Part shown: positions 16,138-25,606 of the stretch, in pieces | Numbering within the stretch: position 1 is the first letter of the stretch | Layout: each line of letters opens with the position of its first letter | DNA from: CAVZBW01 sp963773635 | GTDB lineage: Bacteria > Actinomycetota > Acidimicrobiia > Acidimicrobiales > RAAP-2 | DNA length: 64,000 nucleotides | NCBI GenBank assembly: GCA_963773635.1 | Contig: CAVZBW010000002.1 | Span: forward strand, 806,001 to 870,000 | Direction: 5' to 3' | Made by a program: the position numbers and the translations under genes | Notes under the pieces: generated by a model | What the model saw: only the letters and a program-made list of their open reading frames with translations | What the model was told of the DNA's origin: nothing | Databases searched by the model: none

Positions 16138-17361
16138 CTAGATGGTTCCCGGCGGCGGGGACTCGCACACCGGCTTTATACCGTAGGGCGTGGTGAACTT
16201 GCCGTTTTGGATCCGGATCCAGTACCAGCAGTCGATCGGGGTCGGCTTGCCCTTGGTGTAGGTGAGGGGCGGGGCGATGCCACCCAGCGTCTCCTTGTGC
16301 AGGCTGTAGAGGCCGTTCAAGACGTCGCTCGTCGTGACGGCACCGTTCTTGCCGGCGTCCACCTCCTTGAGCGCCTGGCCGAGCAACAGCCCCGATGCGT
16401 ACATCTGGATGCCCTGCTCGTTCCAGTTGGGCGAGTCCACCGAGCTCTTGGCGTACTTCTGGAGGTTCTTCTGCATCTGCTGCGTGGCCGGCGTGCTGTT
16501 GGTGAAGAAGGGGATGTTGGGCTCGGAGCCGATGAACTTGTTCTCGATGCCCGGCGCCGTGGTGAACGACTTGGCCACACCGCCGTCGAGCGCGATCTGC
16601 CAGGGGGTGAACTGCTGCTTCTGACAGTCGGCGGCCACGGACTCGACCACCGAGACGGCGTCGGCCACGTTGAGCGACTGGACGCCCGCCTGCTTGGCCG
16701 CGATGCACTCCGCGGCGTAGCTCGGCGCGGAGGCCGAGACCTGGGTGACGTAGGCCACGTTGAAGTTCTCGGCGGCCGCGGTCTTCTTGAGGAAGGGCAC
16801 GCCCTCCTGACAGGTCGCCGCCTCGGCGCAGTAGAACTGGGCGATGTTCTTGGCCCCGACCTTCTGCGCGGCGCGGATGTAGTTGATGAAGTAGTCGTCC
16901 AGGGTCTGGCCGACCGCGAAGAAGTCGGGGTTGGTCAGGTACAGCTGGCTGGACGAGCCCCCGCCGACCACCGGGACGTTGTGCTGCTGGACGTAGGTGC
17001 CCCAGGCGGCGTCGACGTCGGACGAGTCGACCAGGGCCACGACGTGGTCGCTCGTGACCAGGTTCTCCACCTCCGAGAGCGAGGTCCCCGAGTTGAAGGA
17101 GTCGTCGACGGTGATCACGTGCACCTGGTGCCCGTTGATGCCCCCCGAGGCGTTGACCGACTTGGCCCACGCCTCGTAGGACGGTGGCCCCACGGTGATG
17201 CTGGACGCCAGCGGGCCAGTGCAGCTGCACACCACGCCGACGTTGATCGGCGCCGTGTTGGCGGCGCCCGCGGGACCGCTCGGCTGCAGCCCGATCAGCG
17301 CTGTGCTGACCATCAGCATTCCCGCCATGACCGCGACGATCCGCCCGTACAGAGCGCGCAT
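16138..17361 (-). CDS. Branched-chain-type ABC transporter substrate-binding protein
   Basis: A 407-residue exported periplasmic-binding-protein type I (LivK-like, Peripla_BP_6). The signal peptide spans about residues 1-33 with a basic start, a hydrophobic core and an AGA/A site, but has no lipobox Cys at the cleavage position, unusual for an actinobacterial binding protein. The mature part starts PINVGVVCSCTG, followed by the family's GGINGHQVHVITVDD segment. No permease or ATPase genes are adjacent, so it is an orphan. A clear promoter lies at 17396-17424. I chose the second in-frame ATG (17361), which follows a G-rich ribosome site; ATG 17373 is the alternative. Confidence 0.85.
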   Translation of the reverse strand: MRALYGRIVAVMAGMLMVSTALIGLQPSGPAGAANTAPINVGVVCSCTGPLASSITVGPPSYEAWAKSVNASGGINGHQVHVITVDDSFNSGTSLSEVENLVTSDHVVALVDSSDVDAAWGTYVQQHNVPVVGGGSSSQLYLTNPDFFAVGQTLDDYFINYIRAAQKVGAKNIAQFYCAEAATCQEGVPFLKKTAAAENFNVAYVTQVSASAPSYAAECIAAKQAGVQSLNVADAVSVVESVAADCQKQQFTPWQIALDGGVAKSFTTAPGIENKFIGSEPNIPFFTNSTPATQQMQKNLQKYAKSSVDSPNWNEQGIQMYASGLLLGQALKEVDAGKNGAVTTSDVLNGLYSLHKETLGGIAPPLTYTKGKPTPIDCWYWIRIQNGKFTTPYGIKPVCESPPPGTI

Positions 17362-17395
17362 GGAACCCCCCATCGCTCATTCGCGTGTGACGATC

Positions 17396-17424
17396 ATGTT
17401 ATGGGACCGTCCCGCGATTGTCTA
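17396..17424 (-). promoter_or_regulatory. Sigma-A-type promoter of the binding-protein gene
   Basis: On the minus strand TAGACA (17424-17419), a 17-base spacer and TAACAT (17401-17396) form one of the best promoter matches in the window. Predicted initiation is about 7 bases downstream, giving a short leader to the start codon at 17361. Confidence 0.6.
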
Positions 17425-17456
17425 GAGAACGCAAATTTTCCGGACCCGGTTTCGAC

Positions 17457-18935
17457 TTACCGGCGCTCCTCCTGCAGGCGATGCTTGAGCACCTTGCCGT
17501 TCGGTTCACGCGGGAGCGCGTCGACGAACTCGATCGTCGCCGGCCGCTTGTAGTCCGCCAGGCGCTCGGAGAGGCGTCGGAGGATGGCCCCGGAGTCGGG
17601 CGTGGCCCCCGGGCGCAGCTCGACGATGGCGTGTACCCGCTGGCCCATCCGCTCGTCGGGCAGGCCGATCACGGCCACGTCACCCACGTCGGGATCCTCG
17701 ACCAGCGCGCCCTCCACCTCGGCCGGGTAGACGTTGACGCCCCCCCGGATGATGAGATCGGTCCGGCGGTCCGCCAGGTACAGGTAGCCGTGTTGGTCGA
17801 GGTGCCCGAGGTCTCCGACCGTGACGAAGCCGGCGCGGTAGGCGGCCGCGGTCTTGTCCGGATCGCCCCGGTACGAGAACGACGAGCCGGGGAACGTCGA
17901 GACGTAGATGGTGCCGATCTCCCCGGGCGCAAGTGGATCGCCGGCCTCGTCGAGCACCCGGACTTCGAGCCCGGGGAACGGGCGTCCGACGCTGCCCGGC
18001 TTGAGCATCCACTCCCCCGGCGAGATCACCGACGCCATGCTCTCGGTCGCCCCGTAGAGCTCCCAGACCGTGCCCGGCGGGAAGACCTCGAGGATGCGCC
18101 ACTTCACCGACAGGGGGCAGGGTGCCGCGGCGTGGATGACCAGCCGGATGCTCGAGCGGTCGTAGCGGCTCCACTCGGCGTCGAGCAGTCGGACGAAGTG
18201 CGCCGGCACCATCTGGGTCGAGGTGACGCGGTGCTCCTCGATGAGCGACAGTGCTCGATCGCCGACGAAGCCCTCCTGCACGACGACACGCCCACCTTCC
18301 CAGAGGGAGTACTCGGAGTAGGCACTGGGTGCCGTGTGGTAAAGCGGTCCACACATGAGCTGGACGGTGTCTCGGCCGTAGCCCCAAAAGGCGGCGACCG
18401 TCGAGGTCGTGGCCTCCGGTGCCGCGACGGGTGCCGGTCGCTCGACCGCCTTGGGCCGGCCGGTCGTGCCGGACGTGTACCCCATCAGGGTCGGGGGAGT
18501 GTGGAGGAACTCGAGGGTCGGCGGCGCCGACGCCGGTCGGATCCAATCGGCCCGATCCACGTCCACGGTGCGCACGCCGTCGACACCGAGATCGACGCTG
18601 CCCTCCACGAAGCACACCTTCATGCCCGAGTCCTCGACGATGTAGCGGACCTCCGTGGGCGTCAGGCGATGCGAGACCGGCACGAACATGGCCCCGAGTC
18701 GCGCCACGGCGTGCGAGACGGCAAACCACTCGGCCCGGTTGTGCAGCATCATGCCGACGGCGTCGCCGTGGCCCACTCCGTCCTCGGCCAGGGCGGCGGC
18801 GAGCCCGTTGGCCTGGGCGTCGAGCTCCCCAAAGGTGATGCGTCGCGCCCCCTCGACCAACGCCACACGGTCCGGCTCGACCGCCGCGACGCCGGCAACG
18901 CCCCTCGGGTGGCCACCGACCTTCCGCTGCGCCAC
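17457..18935 (-). CDS. Acyl-CoA synthetase (AMP-forming)
   Basis: A 492-residue ANL-superfamily CoA ligase. It has GYTSGTTGRPKAV (from residue 152), YGATESMAS, the LYLADRRTDLIIRGGVNVYPAEVE hinge region split over A7-A8, and the C-terminal catalytic Lys in PNGKVLKHR. It uses a GTG start at 18935 with a 2-bp gap after the preceding synthetase stop, so it is the last gene of a five-gene operon (22937 to 17457). Two consecutive synthetases in one operon suggest two different acid substrates or two pathway steps. Confidence 0.9.
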   Translation of the reverse strand: MAQRKVGGHPRGVAGVAAVEPDRVALVEGARRITFGELDAQANGLAAALAEDGVGHGDAVGMMLHNRAEWFAVSHAVARLGAMFVPVSHRLTPTEVRYIVEDSGMKVCFVEGSVDLGVDGVRTVDVDRADWIRPASAPPTLEFLHTPPTLMGYTSGTTGRPKAVERPAPVAAPEATTSTVAAFWGYGRDTVQLMCGPLYHTAPSAYSEYSLWEGGRVVVQEGFVGDRALSLIEEHRVTSTQMVPAHFVRLLDAEWSRYDRSSIRLVIHAAAPCPLSVKWRILEVFPPGTVWELYGATESMASVISPGEWMLKPGSVGRPFPGLEVRVLDEAGDPLAPGEIGTIYVSTFPGSSFSYRGDPDKTAAAYRAGFVTVGDLGHLDQHGYLYLADRRTDLIIRGGVNVYPAEVEGALVEDPDVGDVAVIGLPDERMGQRVHAIVELRPGATPDSGAILRRLSERLADYKRPATIEFVDALPREPNGKVLKHRLQEERR

Positions 18936-18937
18936 CG

Positions 18938-20457
18938 TCAGCCGCCGTCGGCGAAGAGGTTCCGGACCTGCTTGCGGGCCACCTTGCCAAAGTCGTTGTA
19001 GGGGATCTGGTCCACGAAGGCGAAGCGCTCAGGCAGCTTGAAGCTGGCGATCCGGCCCCGGCAGAATTCCCGGAGCTCCTCCGCCGTCACGGGCTCGGCG
19101 AGCACGACCGCGGCACCCACACGCTGACCCATCTCGGGATCGGGGACGCCGATCACGGCCACGTCGCGCACGCCGGGGTGCTCGTGCAGCACCGTCTCGA
19201 TCTCGAGCGGGGCGAACTTCTCCCCGCCCCGGTTGATGGTGTCCGAGAGGCGGCCCGAGGGGTAGAGGTAGCCGTCCTCGTCGACGGAGACCATGTCCCC
19301 CGTACGCAGCCAGCCCTCCGGCACGGCCGGGCCGTCGCCCGATCCGGCGGGCTCGGGGATCACGCTCGCTTCGGTCCGGACCCACAGCTCGCCCACCGTG
19401 CCGGTCGGGACCGGCTCCCCGGTGACGGCGTCGACCACGCGTATCTCCACGCCCGGGAGGGGTCGGCCGACCGAGGCCTCCTTCCCCCGTGCCAGGTCCT
19501 GGGGCAGCAACGCCGTGATCGAGCCCAGCGTCTCGGTCTGGCCAAAGGTGTTGGTGAGCGCCACCTTGGGCAGTGCCTCCATGGCGCGGCGAATGAGATC
19601 GGGGGAGGCCGGGGCGGCCCCGTAGGAGAGGGCCACGAGGGAGCTCACGTCGGTCCGAGCGAACGCGGGATCGTCGAGGATGCGGTGCAGCATCGTCGGC
19701 ACGACGAAGGCGCTCTGCACCCCGTGGCGCTCGACCAGCTCGAGCCACTGGTCGGGGCTGAACCGGGTCTGCACCACGACGGTCGAGCCCTTGGCCAGCG
19801 CCACCATGAGGCCGAGCATCCCCCCGATGTGCACGAGGGGAACGCAGAGCATCGTGACCGCGGCCACGGGGTCCGCCCGGGGCGAGTAGGTGCCGATGCG
19901 CGGGCCCACCAGGCCATGGCTGAGCGGCACCGCCTTGGGTCGCCCGGTCGTGCCGCTCGTAAAGATGAGGACGGCCTCGGCCCGGGGATCGGGATCGGCG
20001 CGGCGCTGGCGCTGGCGCTGGCGCTGGCGACCTTCCCCTCTCCGAGCAGGTCTCGCGTGCCGAGCACCGAACCGACGGCGGTCTCGCGCACGACGCCGGC
20101 ATAGGCCGGCCCCGCCACGGCTACGGGGGCGGTCGCCGCCGCCTCCATGAGCTCGTCGAGCTCCCTCGAGGTGAGGCGCGGGTTCATCAGCGCCGTCGCC
20201 GCTCCCAGGGTCGGTGCGGCGATCAGGGTGGCAATGGACAGGACGCTGGCGTCGTCCACGAGTGGAATGCGCCAACCGGGTGCCACGCCCGCCGCGCGCA
20301 GGCCTTCGGCGACCCAGGCGACCGCCTCGCTCAGCTCGCGGTAGGTGGTGACCTCGCCCCCGATGATCAGCGCGGCGCGATCGGGCTCGAGCGCCGTCGC
20401 CTCCTCGAGCACTCGGCCCATGGGTCTTCCCAGCCCGCCAGAGCTCACGTCCCCCAT
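18938..20457 (-). CDS. Acyl-CoA synthetase (AMP-forming), one frame break
   Basis: An ANL-superfamily CoA ligase split by a single-base shift. The N-terminal part (ATG 20457; TTYRELSEAVAWVAEGL, ALMNPRLTSREL) runs to about 20000. The rest continues one frame over with LIFTSGTTGRPKAVPLSHG, NTFGQTETLGS, the SDTINRGGEKFAPLEIE hinge and a terminal FGKVARKQ Lys. The break lies in or beside a (GGCGCT)4 hexanucleotide tract that encodes an Ala-Ser linker. Joined length is about 505 residues, normal for the family. The fault is probably a sequence error; decay is possible. It is in the 17457-22937 operon. Confidence 0.8.
20002..20025. repeat. Hexanucleotide tandem repeat (GGCGCT)4 inside a synthetase gene
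   Basis: Four perfect GGCGCT units, encoding alternating Ala-Ser on the minus strand, between the N-terminal and phosphate-loop parts of the synthetase at 18938-20457. The gene's single frame break maps to this tract or its edge. Unit gain or loss would preserve frame, so the repeat itself is not an on-off switch. Confidence 0.6.
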
Positions 20458-20469
20458 CCCCCTGTCTGG

Positions 20470-21780
20470 TCAGCCGCTCCTGGTGGGCGTCGGGTTGTGC
20501 GGTACCTCGTCGAAGGGCTTGTCCTTGTCGGCGGCGTACTCCCGGGGCATGCCGAGCACCCGCTCGCTGATGATGTTGCGCTGCATCTCGTTGCTGCCGC
20601 CACCCAGACTGCCGCCCTGGCGCATGAGGTACTCCGTCGCGAGATCGCCGAGCGGGTCTCCCTCGCCCGACCACGCCGCGGCACCCGACCCAGCCAGCTC
20701 CAGCGCGATGTCGTGGTTGCGCTCGCTGTTGGTGGCGACGAGCAGGCGAGGCAAGGCACCCGCCGGCCCCGGGAAGTACCCGGTGTTGATTCCCACGGTC
20801 ACCCGCTCGACCAGCTGCTGGGCGACCCGGTCGTTGACGCGGGCCTCCGCCACCAGCTGGCGCACGCGGGGGTCGTCGGCTCGCCCCGCGCCGTGTGCGA
20901 TGCCCACCAGGTCGAAGCGCTGGCCGCCGTGGGCGCCGCCGCGCCCGCTCAGCCCGCTCGTGTACGGAGAGGCCCCACCGACGGCGCTGCGCTCGTGGAA
21001 CAGCAGGCGCGAGGCGACCGTCCACCCGTCGTTGACCTGGCCGACGACGTTCTCGGCGGGGATGGCCACGTCGTCGAAGAACTCCTGGCAGAACTCGTTC
21101 CAGCCGTTGACCATCCGGATCTGCTGCACCTCGATCCCCGGCTGGTGGATCTTGACGATGAAGCACGTCAGGCCGCGGTGCTTGGGCACGTGCCAGTCGG
21201 TGCGGGCCAGGCAGAGCGCGTAGTCCGAACGGAACGCGCCCGAGCTCCAGATCTTGGACCCGTTGAGGACGAACACGTCGCCGTCCTGGGTGGCCCGGGT
21301 CACCAGGCCGGCCAGGTCGGAGCCCCCGCTCGGCTCGGAGAGGAACTGGACCCACAGCTCGTCGCCCGAGAGGATCGCGGGGATGTGCCGGCGCTTCTGC
21401 TCCTCGTTGCCAAAGTCGAGCAGCGTGGGAGCGAGGATCGAAAGCGTCGGGACGTTGAAGAGGACGGGCATCTCGTAGGGTGCCGACTCCTGGGTGAACG
21501 CCTCCTGGTGGGCCCGGGTCAGCCCCTGCCCGCCGTACTCGACCGGGAAGCACAGCCCGGCGTAGCCGCCGTCGTAGAGGGTGCGCTGCAGCTCCCTGGA
21601 GCGGACGCCCATCTCGTCGTCCCGCATGAGCTGCCCATTGGTGGAGCCCTCGGCGAGGCGCGGCATGTTGTCCGCCAGCCAGGCCCGGGCGCGGAGCCGG
21701 AACTCCTGGATCTCCTGGGCGGGGACGGATCGTGCGGTGGGGTCGGCACCGGACTCGGCGGCTCTGGCGGGATCGGCCAC
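20470..21780 (-). CDS. Acyl-CoA dehydrogenase subunit (alpha-type of a two-subunit enzyme)
   Basis: A 436-residue FAD-dependent acyl-CoA dehydrogenase. It has an N-terminal helical domain, the FPVEYGGQGL turn, the substrate loop FLSEPSGGSDLAGL, the NGSKIWSSGA beta domain and the C-terminal GGSNEMQRNIISERVLGMPR signature. It precedes a shorter dehydrogenase homolog at 21791-22921 by 10 bp in the same operon. Such pairs form heterotetramers in actinobacterial sterol side-chain degradation (ChsE-type), so a bulky acyl-CoA substrate is likely by inference. Confidence 0.88.
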   Translation of the reverse strand: MADPARAAESGADPTARSVPAQEIQEFRLRARAWLADNMPRLAEGSTNGQLMRDDEMGVRSRELQRTLYDGGYAGLCFPVEYGGQGLTRAHQEAFTQESAPYEMPVLFNVPTLSILAPTLLDFGNEEQKRRHIPAILSGDELWVQFLSEPSGGSDLAGLVTRATQDGDVFVLNGSKIWSSGAFRSDYALCLARTDWHVPKHRGLTCFIVKIHQPGIEVQQIRMVNGWNEFCQEFFDDVAIPAENVVGQVNDGWTVASRLLFHERSAVGGASPYTSGLSGRGGAHGGQRFDLVGIAHGAGRADDPRVRQLVAEARVNDRVAQQLVERVTVGINTGYFPGPAGALPRLLVATNSERNHDIALELAGSGAAAWSGEGDPLGDLATEYLMRQGGSLGGGSNEMQRNIISERVLGMPREYAADKDKPFDEVPHNPTPTRSG

Positions 21781-21790
21781 GGCGTCCTCC

Positions 21791-22921
21791 CTACATCCCC
21801 GCCATCACGGCGATGCGCTCACGGTGCTCGTCCGGCGTGCCGTGAAGGGCCCGGTCCTGCACCACCCGGCGCAGATAGAGGTGCAGGTCGTGGTCCCACG
21901 TCACGCCGATCCCTCCGTGCAGCTGGACGCAGTCCTGCAGGATGGCGGGAGCCCGGTCGCCGATGTAGGACTTGGCCACGCTCACCAGCTCGGGCGCCCG
22001 CTCCTTGCGCCCCTGGACGGCCCTCGCCGCGCCGAATGCCGTGGCGTGGCAGGCCTCGAGCCAGAGCTTCATGTCGGCAAACCGGTGCTTGAGCGCCTGG
22101 TACGAGGCCAACGGGCGGCCGAACGAGAAGCGGTCGAACGAGTACGCCAGCGTGCGGCCGAACATCTCGTCGGCCGCGCCGGCCATCTCCGAGCACTGGA
22201 TCGCCACGGCGATCTCGAGCTGGCGCTCGACGGGGTCCGCGGCGCCTCCGACGGTCCCGACGACCGCGGCCGCCGGCAGGGCCACGGAGTCGAAGCGGAC
22301 GTTGGCAAAGCGGCGCACGAGGTCCAGGCTCTGCAGCGGGGTGATCGACACCCCCTCGGTGTCGGCGGGCACCAGGAACTGGGTGAGTGTCCCCCCGACC
22401 TTGGCGGTGACGAGGAACCAGCTGGCGTCCGCCGCGGCCTCGACGGGACCCTTGTCGCCGTCCAGGACGAACCCGCCGTTGCGCTCGGTCGCCGTGGTGC
22501 GGACCGCTTCGGCGCTCCAGCCGGGCCCCGGCTCGGACAGGCACCACGACGCCAGTGCCTCCCCCGTGAGGAGCTGGGGCAGGACCTCGGCCCGCTGCTC
22601 GTCCGAACCGGACTCCGACAGCGTGGCCGCCACGACGTTGGTCGGGCCGAGCGGGCCCGGGGAGACGAGACGGCCCATCTCCTCGGCGATCAGCACCAGG
22701 TCCATCAGCCCCTGCCCCGAGATGCTGCCGCCCCCGTGCTCCTCGGCCACGAGGAGCGACGTCCAACCGAGCTCCGCCCCGCGCCGCCACCATTCGAGCG
22801 GGAAGCCGGCGGGCTGCTTGTCGGCCCACTCCCTCACCGTGGGGAGCGGGCAGGTGCTCTCCAGGTACCTCCGGGTCGTCTCCCTGAGCAGCTCTTGATC
22901 TTCGCTGCGTTGCAGGTCCAC
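21791..22921 (-). CDS. Acyl-CoA dehydrogenase subunit (beta-type partner)
   Basis: A 376-residue acyl-CoA dehydrogenase homolog. Its substrate-loop region is degenerate (SEPGPGWS in place of the usual EPxAGSD), while the C-terminal QLHGGIGVTWDHDLHLYLRR is well kept, as in the smaller subunit of heteromeric actinobacterial dehydrogenases. It lies directly upstream of the alpha-type gene at 20470, with a 10-bp gap, and 15 bp after the amidohydrolase. The two should assemble and share one FAD site per heterodimer; which residues act as base was not resolved by eye. Confidence 0.87.
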   Translation of the reverse strand: MDLQRSEDQELLRETTRRYLESTCPLPTVREWADKQPAGFPLEWWRRGAELGWTSLLVAEEHGGGSISGQGLMDLVLIAEEMGRLVSPGPLGPTNVVAATLSESGSDEQRAEVLPQLLTGEALASWCLSEPGPGWSAEAVRTTATERNGGFVLDGDKGPVEAAADASWFLVTAKVGGTLTQFLVPADTEGVSITPLQSLDLVRRFANVRFDSVALPAAAVVGTVGGAADPVERQLEIAVAIQCSEMAGAADEMFGRTLAYSFDRFSFGRPLASYQALKHRFADMKLWLEACHATAFGAARAVQGRKERAPELVSVAKSYIGDRAPAILQDCVQLHGGIGVTWDHDLHLYLRRVVQDRALHGTPDEHRERIAVMAGM

Positions 22922-22936
22922 CTCAGTCGACGCCGG

Positions 22937-24217
22937 TCAGCTGCTCGAGGTGAGGGTGCCGAGATCGGCCGCCCGATGGGCGTGTCCCCCCACGTGACGT
23001 TGGTTGGTGGCCCGGATCGAGACGTCGTGCCCGGCCGCCCGGAGCCGCAACGCGTCGACCGTGCACTCGCGCTCGGGAATGACCGAGAACGGGTCGTAGC
23101 TGAAGTGGTGCATGGCGTTGCGGTGGGTCACGCCCCGGATCTCGTCCTCGCTCATGCCACCGATGTACTTCCACAGCTGCTCGGGGGCGGTCGGCCACGT
23201 CGTGTCCGAGTGCGGGTAGTCGCACTCCCAGGTCACGTTGTTCATGTTGAGGTACTCGTGGCTGGCGACACCGAACGCGTCATCGATGAAGCAGGTGATG
23301 ACGTGCTCGTTGAAGACCTCGCTCGGCAGCTGGTCGCCAAAGTCCTGGCCCGTCCAGTAGTGGTGCTTTTGGTAGTTGTAGTCGATCCGCTCCAGGAAGT
23401 ACGGGATCCATCCGATCCCGCCCTCCGACAGCGCCACCTTGAGGTTGGGGAACTTGCGCAGGACGGGCGACCAGACGAGGTCGGCGGCGGCCCGGACGAT
23501 GTTCATCGGGGTGCAGGTGATCAGCACGTCGATCGGGGCGTCGGGGGAGGTGATGATGAGCTCCGACGACGAGCCGATGTGCATGCACACCACCACGTTC
23601 TCGTCGCTGCAGGCCGTCCAGAAGGGATCCCAGTGGTCGCTGTGGATGCTGGGCCAGCCGAGCTTGGACGGGTTCTCCGAGAAAGTGACGGCGTGGGCAC
23701 CCTTGCGAGCCGTGCGACGGACCTCCGCCGCCAGGACCTCCGGGTCCCAGATGGCCGGCAGCGAGCAGGGGATGAAGCGTCCCGGGTGAGTCCCGCACCA
23801 CTCGTCGATGTGCCAGTCGTTGTAGGCCCGCACCATGGCGAGGGCCACGTCCTTGTCCTCGGTGCGGGCGAAGAGCTGCCCGCAAAACTGCGGGAACGAG
23901 GGGAAGCACAGCGACCCGAGGACGCCGTTCGCGTCCATGTCCTTGACCCGCTGGTCGATGTCGTAGCAGCCGGCGCGGATCTCGTCGAAGGAGGTCGGCT
24001 CCATCCCGTACTCCTCGGGGGGCCGGCCCGCCACCGCGTTGAGCGCGATGTTGCCGATCTCCGAGCCCTCGTAGGTCCAGGCGCTCGTCCCGTCGGCCCT
24101 GGTGATGAACTGGGGTGCCAGACCCGCGTACTTGGCCGGCAGGCGACCCTCGAAGACGTTGGGCGGCTCGACGACGTGATCATCGACACTCACCAGGATC
24201 AGATCGCCAACGTCCAT
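22937..24217 (-). CDS. Amidohydrolase family protein (PF04909), paralog A of a close pair
   Basis: A 426-residue TIM-barrel amidohydrolase with ILVSVDDHVVEPP at the N-terminus, VCMHIGSSS in mid barrel, SEGGIGWIPYFLERIDY and the catalytic-Asp segment WECDYPHSDTTWP. By eye it is about two-thirds identical to the protein at 25607-26890; the two flank the P450 at 24326. It heads the close-packed operon of dehydrogenase pair and two synthetases. The ATG at 24217 has an AGGGGGT-type ribosome site. The substrate is unknown, but its repeated coupling to CoA-ester genes suggests ring or lactone hydrolysis or decarboxylation in the same pathway. Confidence 0.88.
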   Translation of the reverse strand: MDVGDLILVSVDDHVVEPPNVFEGRLPAKYAGLAPQFITRADGTSAWTYEGSEIGNIALNAVAGRPPEEYGMEPTSFDEIRAGCYDIDQRVKDMDANGVLGSLCFPSFPQFCGQLFARTEDKDVALAMVRAYNDWHIDEWCGTHPGRFIPCSLPAIWDPEVLAAEVRRTARKGAHAVTFSENPSKLGWPSIHSDHWDPFWTACSDENVVVCMHIGSSSELIITSPDAPIDVLITCTPMNIVRAAADLVWSPVLRKFPNLKVALSEGGIGWIPYFLERIDYNYQKHHYWTGQDFGDQLPSEVFNEHVITCFIDDAFGVASHEYLNMNNVTWECDYPHSDTTWPTAPEQLWKYIGGMSEDEIRGVTHRNAMHHFSYDPFSVIPERECTVDALRLRAAGHDVSIRATNQRHVGGHAHRAADLGTLTSSS

Positions 24218-24325
24218 CCCAGACCCCCTTTTCGCGATCGCAGACCCGCGGCCGCGGGCGCGACGCTCAGCGTAGTACCCGCCGGCTCCGGTTCGACAGT
24301 TGGCGTGACGCGACGCTCGCCGAGC

Positions 24326-25528
24326 TCAACCGAGGCGCGATCCCGGCTCGAACTCGAGGGGGAGGTGGGGGATCTCGCGGAGAGACGGCGCGTACTCGGG
24401 CACGAAACCTGCAGGAAGCCGGTACGAGGGGATCCTCCGGTGCCACTGCGTCAGCGCCACTCGCAGCTCCATGCGGGCCAGATGCGATCCGAGGCAGCGG
24501 TGGACGCCCAGCCCGAAGCTGGCGTGCTTGTTGGCGCTCCGGGCGAAGTCGACCTCGGACGGGTCCTCGAAGCGGCTCGGATCGATGTTGATCGTGGCCA
24601 GCATGACGCTGACCCTGGTCCCGGAGCGCACCGGGCAACCCTCGACGTCGGCGTCGTCCATCATCACCCGGGCGACGGTCGGCACCGGGCACATCCAGCG
24701 CAGCAGCTCCTCCACGGCCTTGGGCGTGAGGCCAGGATCCTCGACGAGAAGCCGCTGATGTTGCGGGTTCCGGGCGAGGAACACAAAGGAACACTCGAGG
24801 CTGTCGGTGACGGTGTCGAGGCCCGCCGACAGCAGGAGATGGCAGATGTTGAGCGACTCCGGACGGCTCAGCTTTCCGATCTCCTCGAGCCGGTAGAGGT
24901 GGCCGAGGATGTCGTCGGTCTGCTCCTCCGCCCTCTGGTCGAGCGCCTCGCTAAACAGGTTGAAGACCCACTCGCCGGCCCGCTTGAGCGTCGCCTGGAC
25001 CTCTGCGGCCGTCGATCCACGGGGTCGGATCATGTCGTCCTTGAAGGCGATGAACTCGTCCAGCCGCTCGATCGGCAGCCCGAGCAGGTGGAGGAACGTC
25101 CCCGACGGGATCGGTACCGAGAACTGCGAGGCGACGTCGCAGCTCCCCTGCTCGATGAATTTGTCGATGCAGCGATCGGCGAGGTCGGCCACGTCGGCCT
25201 CGAGCTTGGCCATCTTGGGCGGCGCGAAGAGCGGGTCCAGCATGCGGCGGTAGCGGATGTGGTCGGGGGGATCGACCTGGAGCGGGATGAGCCCGGTGTC
25301 CGAGCCGAGGTACACCGCGTCGGGGTTCGACGAGAGGAGCGCAGGGTTGTGCATCAGCTCGTCGATGGCCGAGGGGCTGACCAGCATCGACATGCCCTTG
25401 TGCCGCTCGATGGCGGGACCGGTCCGCATCCGCTCCCAGTGCTCCTGGGCGTCGTCGCCCCAGATCGGGGGCACGTTGTCCAAGAACGCGGTCTTGTTGG
25501 ACGTCGGGATGCCGCTCTGCTCGCTCAC
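24326..25528 (-). CDS. Cytochrome P450
   Basis: A 400-residue soluble P450. The I-helix motif is SAGLDT (234-239, Asp238), ExxR is Glu274-Arg277, and the heme-binding loop FGLGVHRCLG has Cys345. It lies between two closely related amidohydrolases on the same strand (gaps of 108 and 78 bp), so it probably belongs to the same transcription unit. It would hydroxylate a hydrophobic substrate using an external ferredoxin system that is not encoded here. It differs from the P450s at 10599 and 57339 in having Asp rather than Glu in the I-helix motif. Confidence 0.92.
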   Translation of the reverse strand: MSEQSGIPTSNKTAFLDNVPPIWGDDAQEHWERMRTGPAIERHKGMSMLVSPSAIDELMHNPALLSSNPDAVYLGSDTGLIPLQVDPPDHIRYRRMLDPLFAPPKMAKLEADVADLADRCIDKFIEQGSCDVASQFSVPIPSGTFLHLLGLPIERLDEFIAFKDDMIRPRGSTAAEVQATLKRAGEWVFNLFSEALDQRAEEQTDDILGHLYRLEEIGKLSRPESLNICHLLLSAGLDTVTDSLECSFVFLARNPQHQRLLVEDPGLTPKAVEELLRWMCPVPTVARVMMDDADVEGCPVRSGTRVSVMLATINIDPSRFEDPSEVDFARSANKHASFGLGVHRCLGSHLARMELRVALTQWHRRIPSYRLPAGFVPEYAPSLREIPHLPLEFEPGSRLG

Positions 25529-25606
25529 GGGGTTCCTCTCTCGATAGTTCGGTGCTCCGTCGCCGGGTCTCGACGGACGGTGCCGCCGCCCGGAGGACCG
25601 GGTGCG

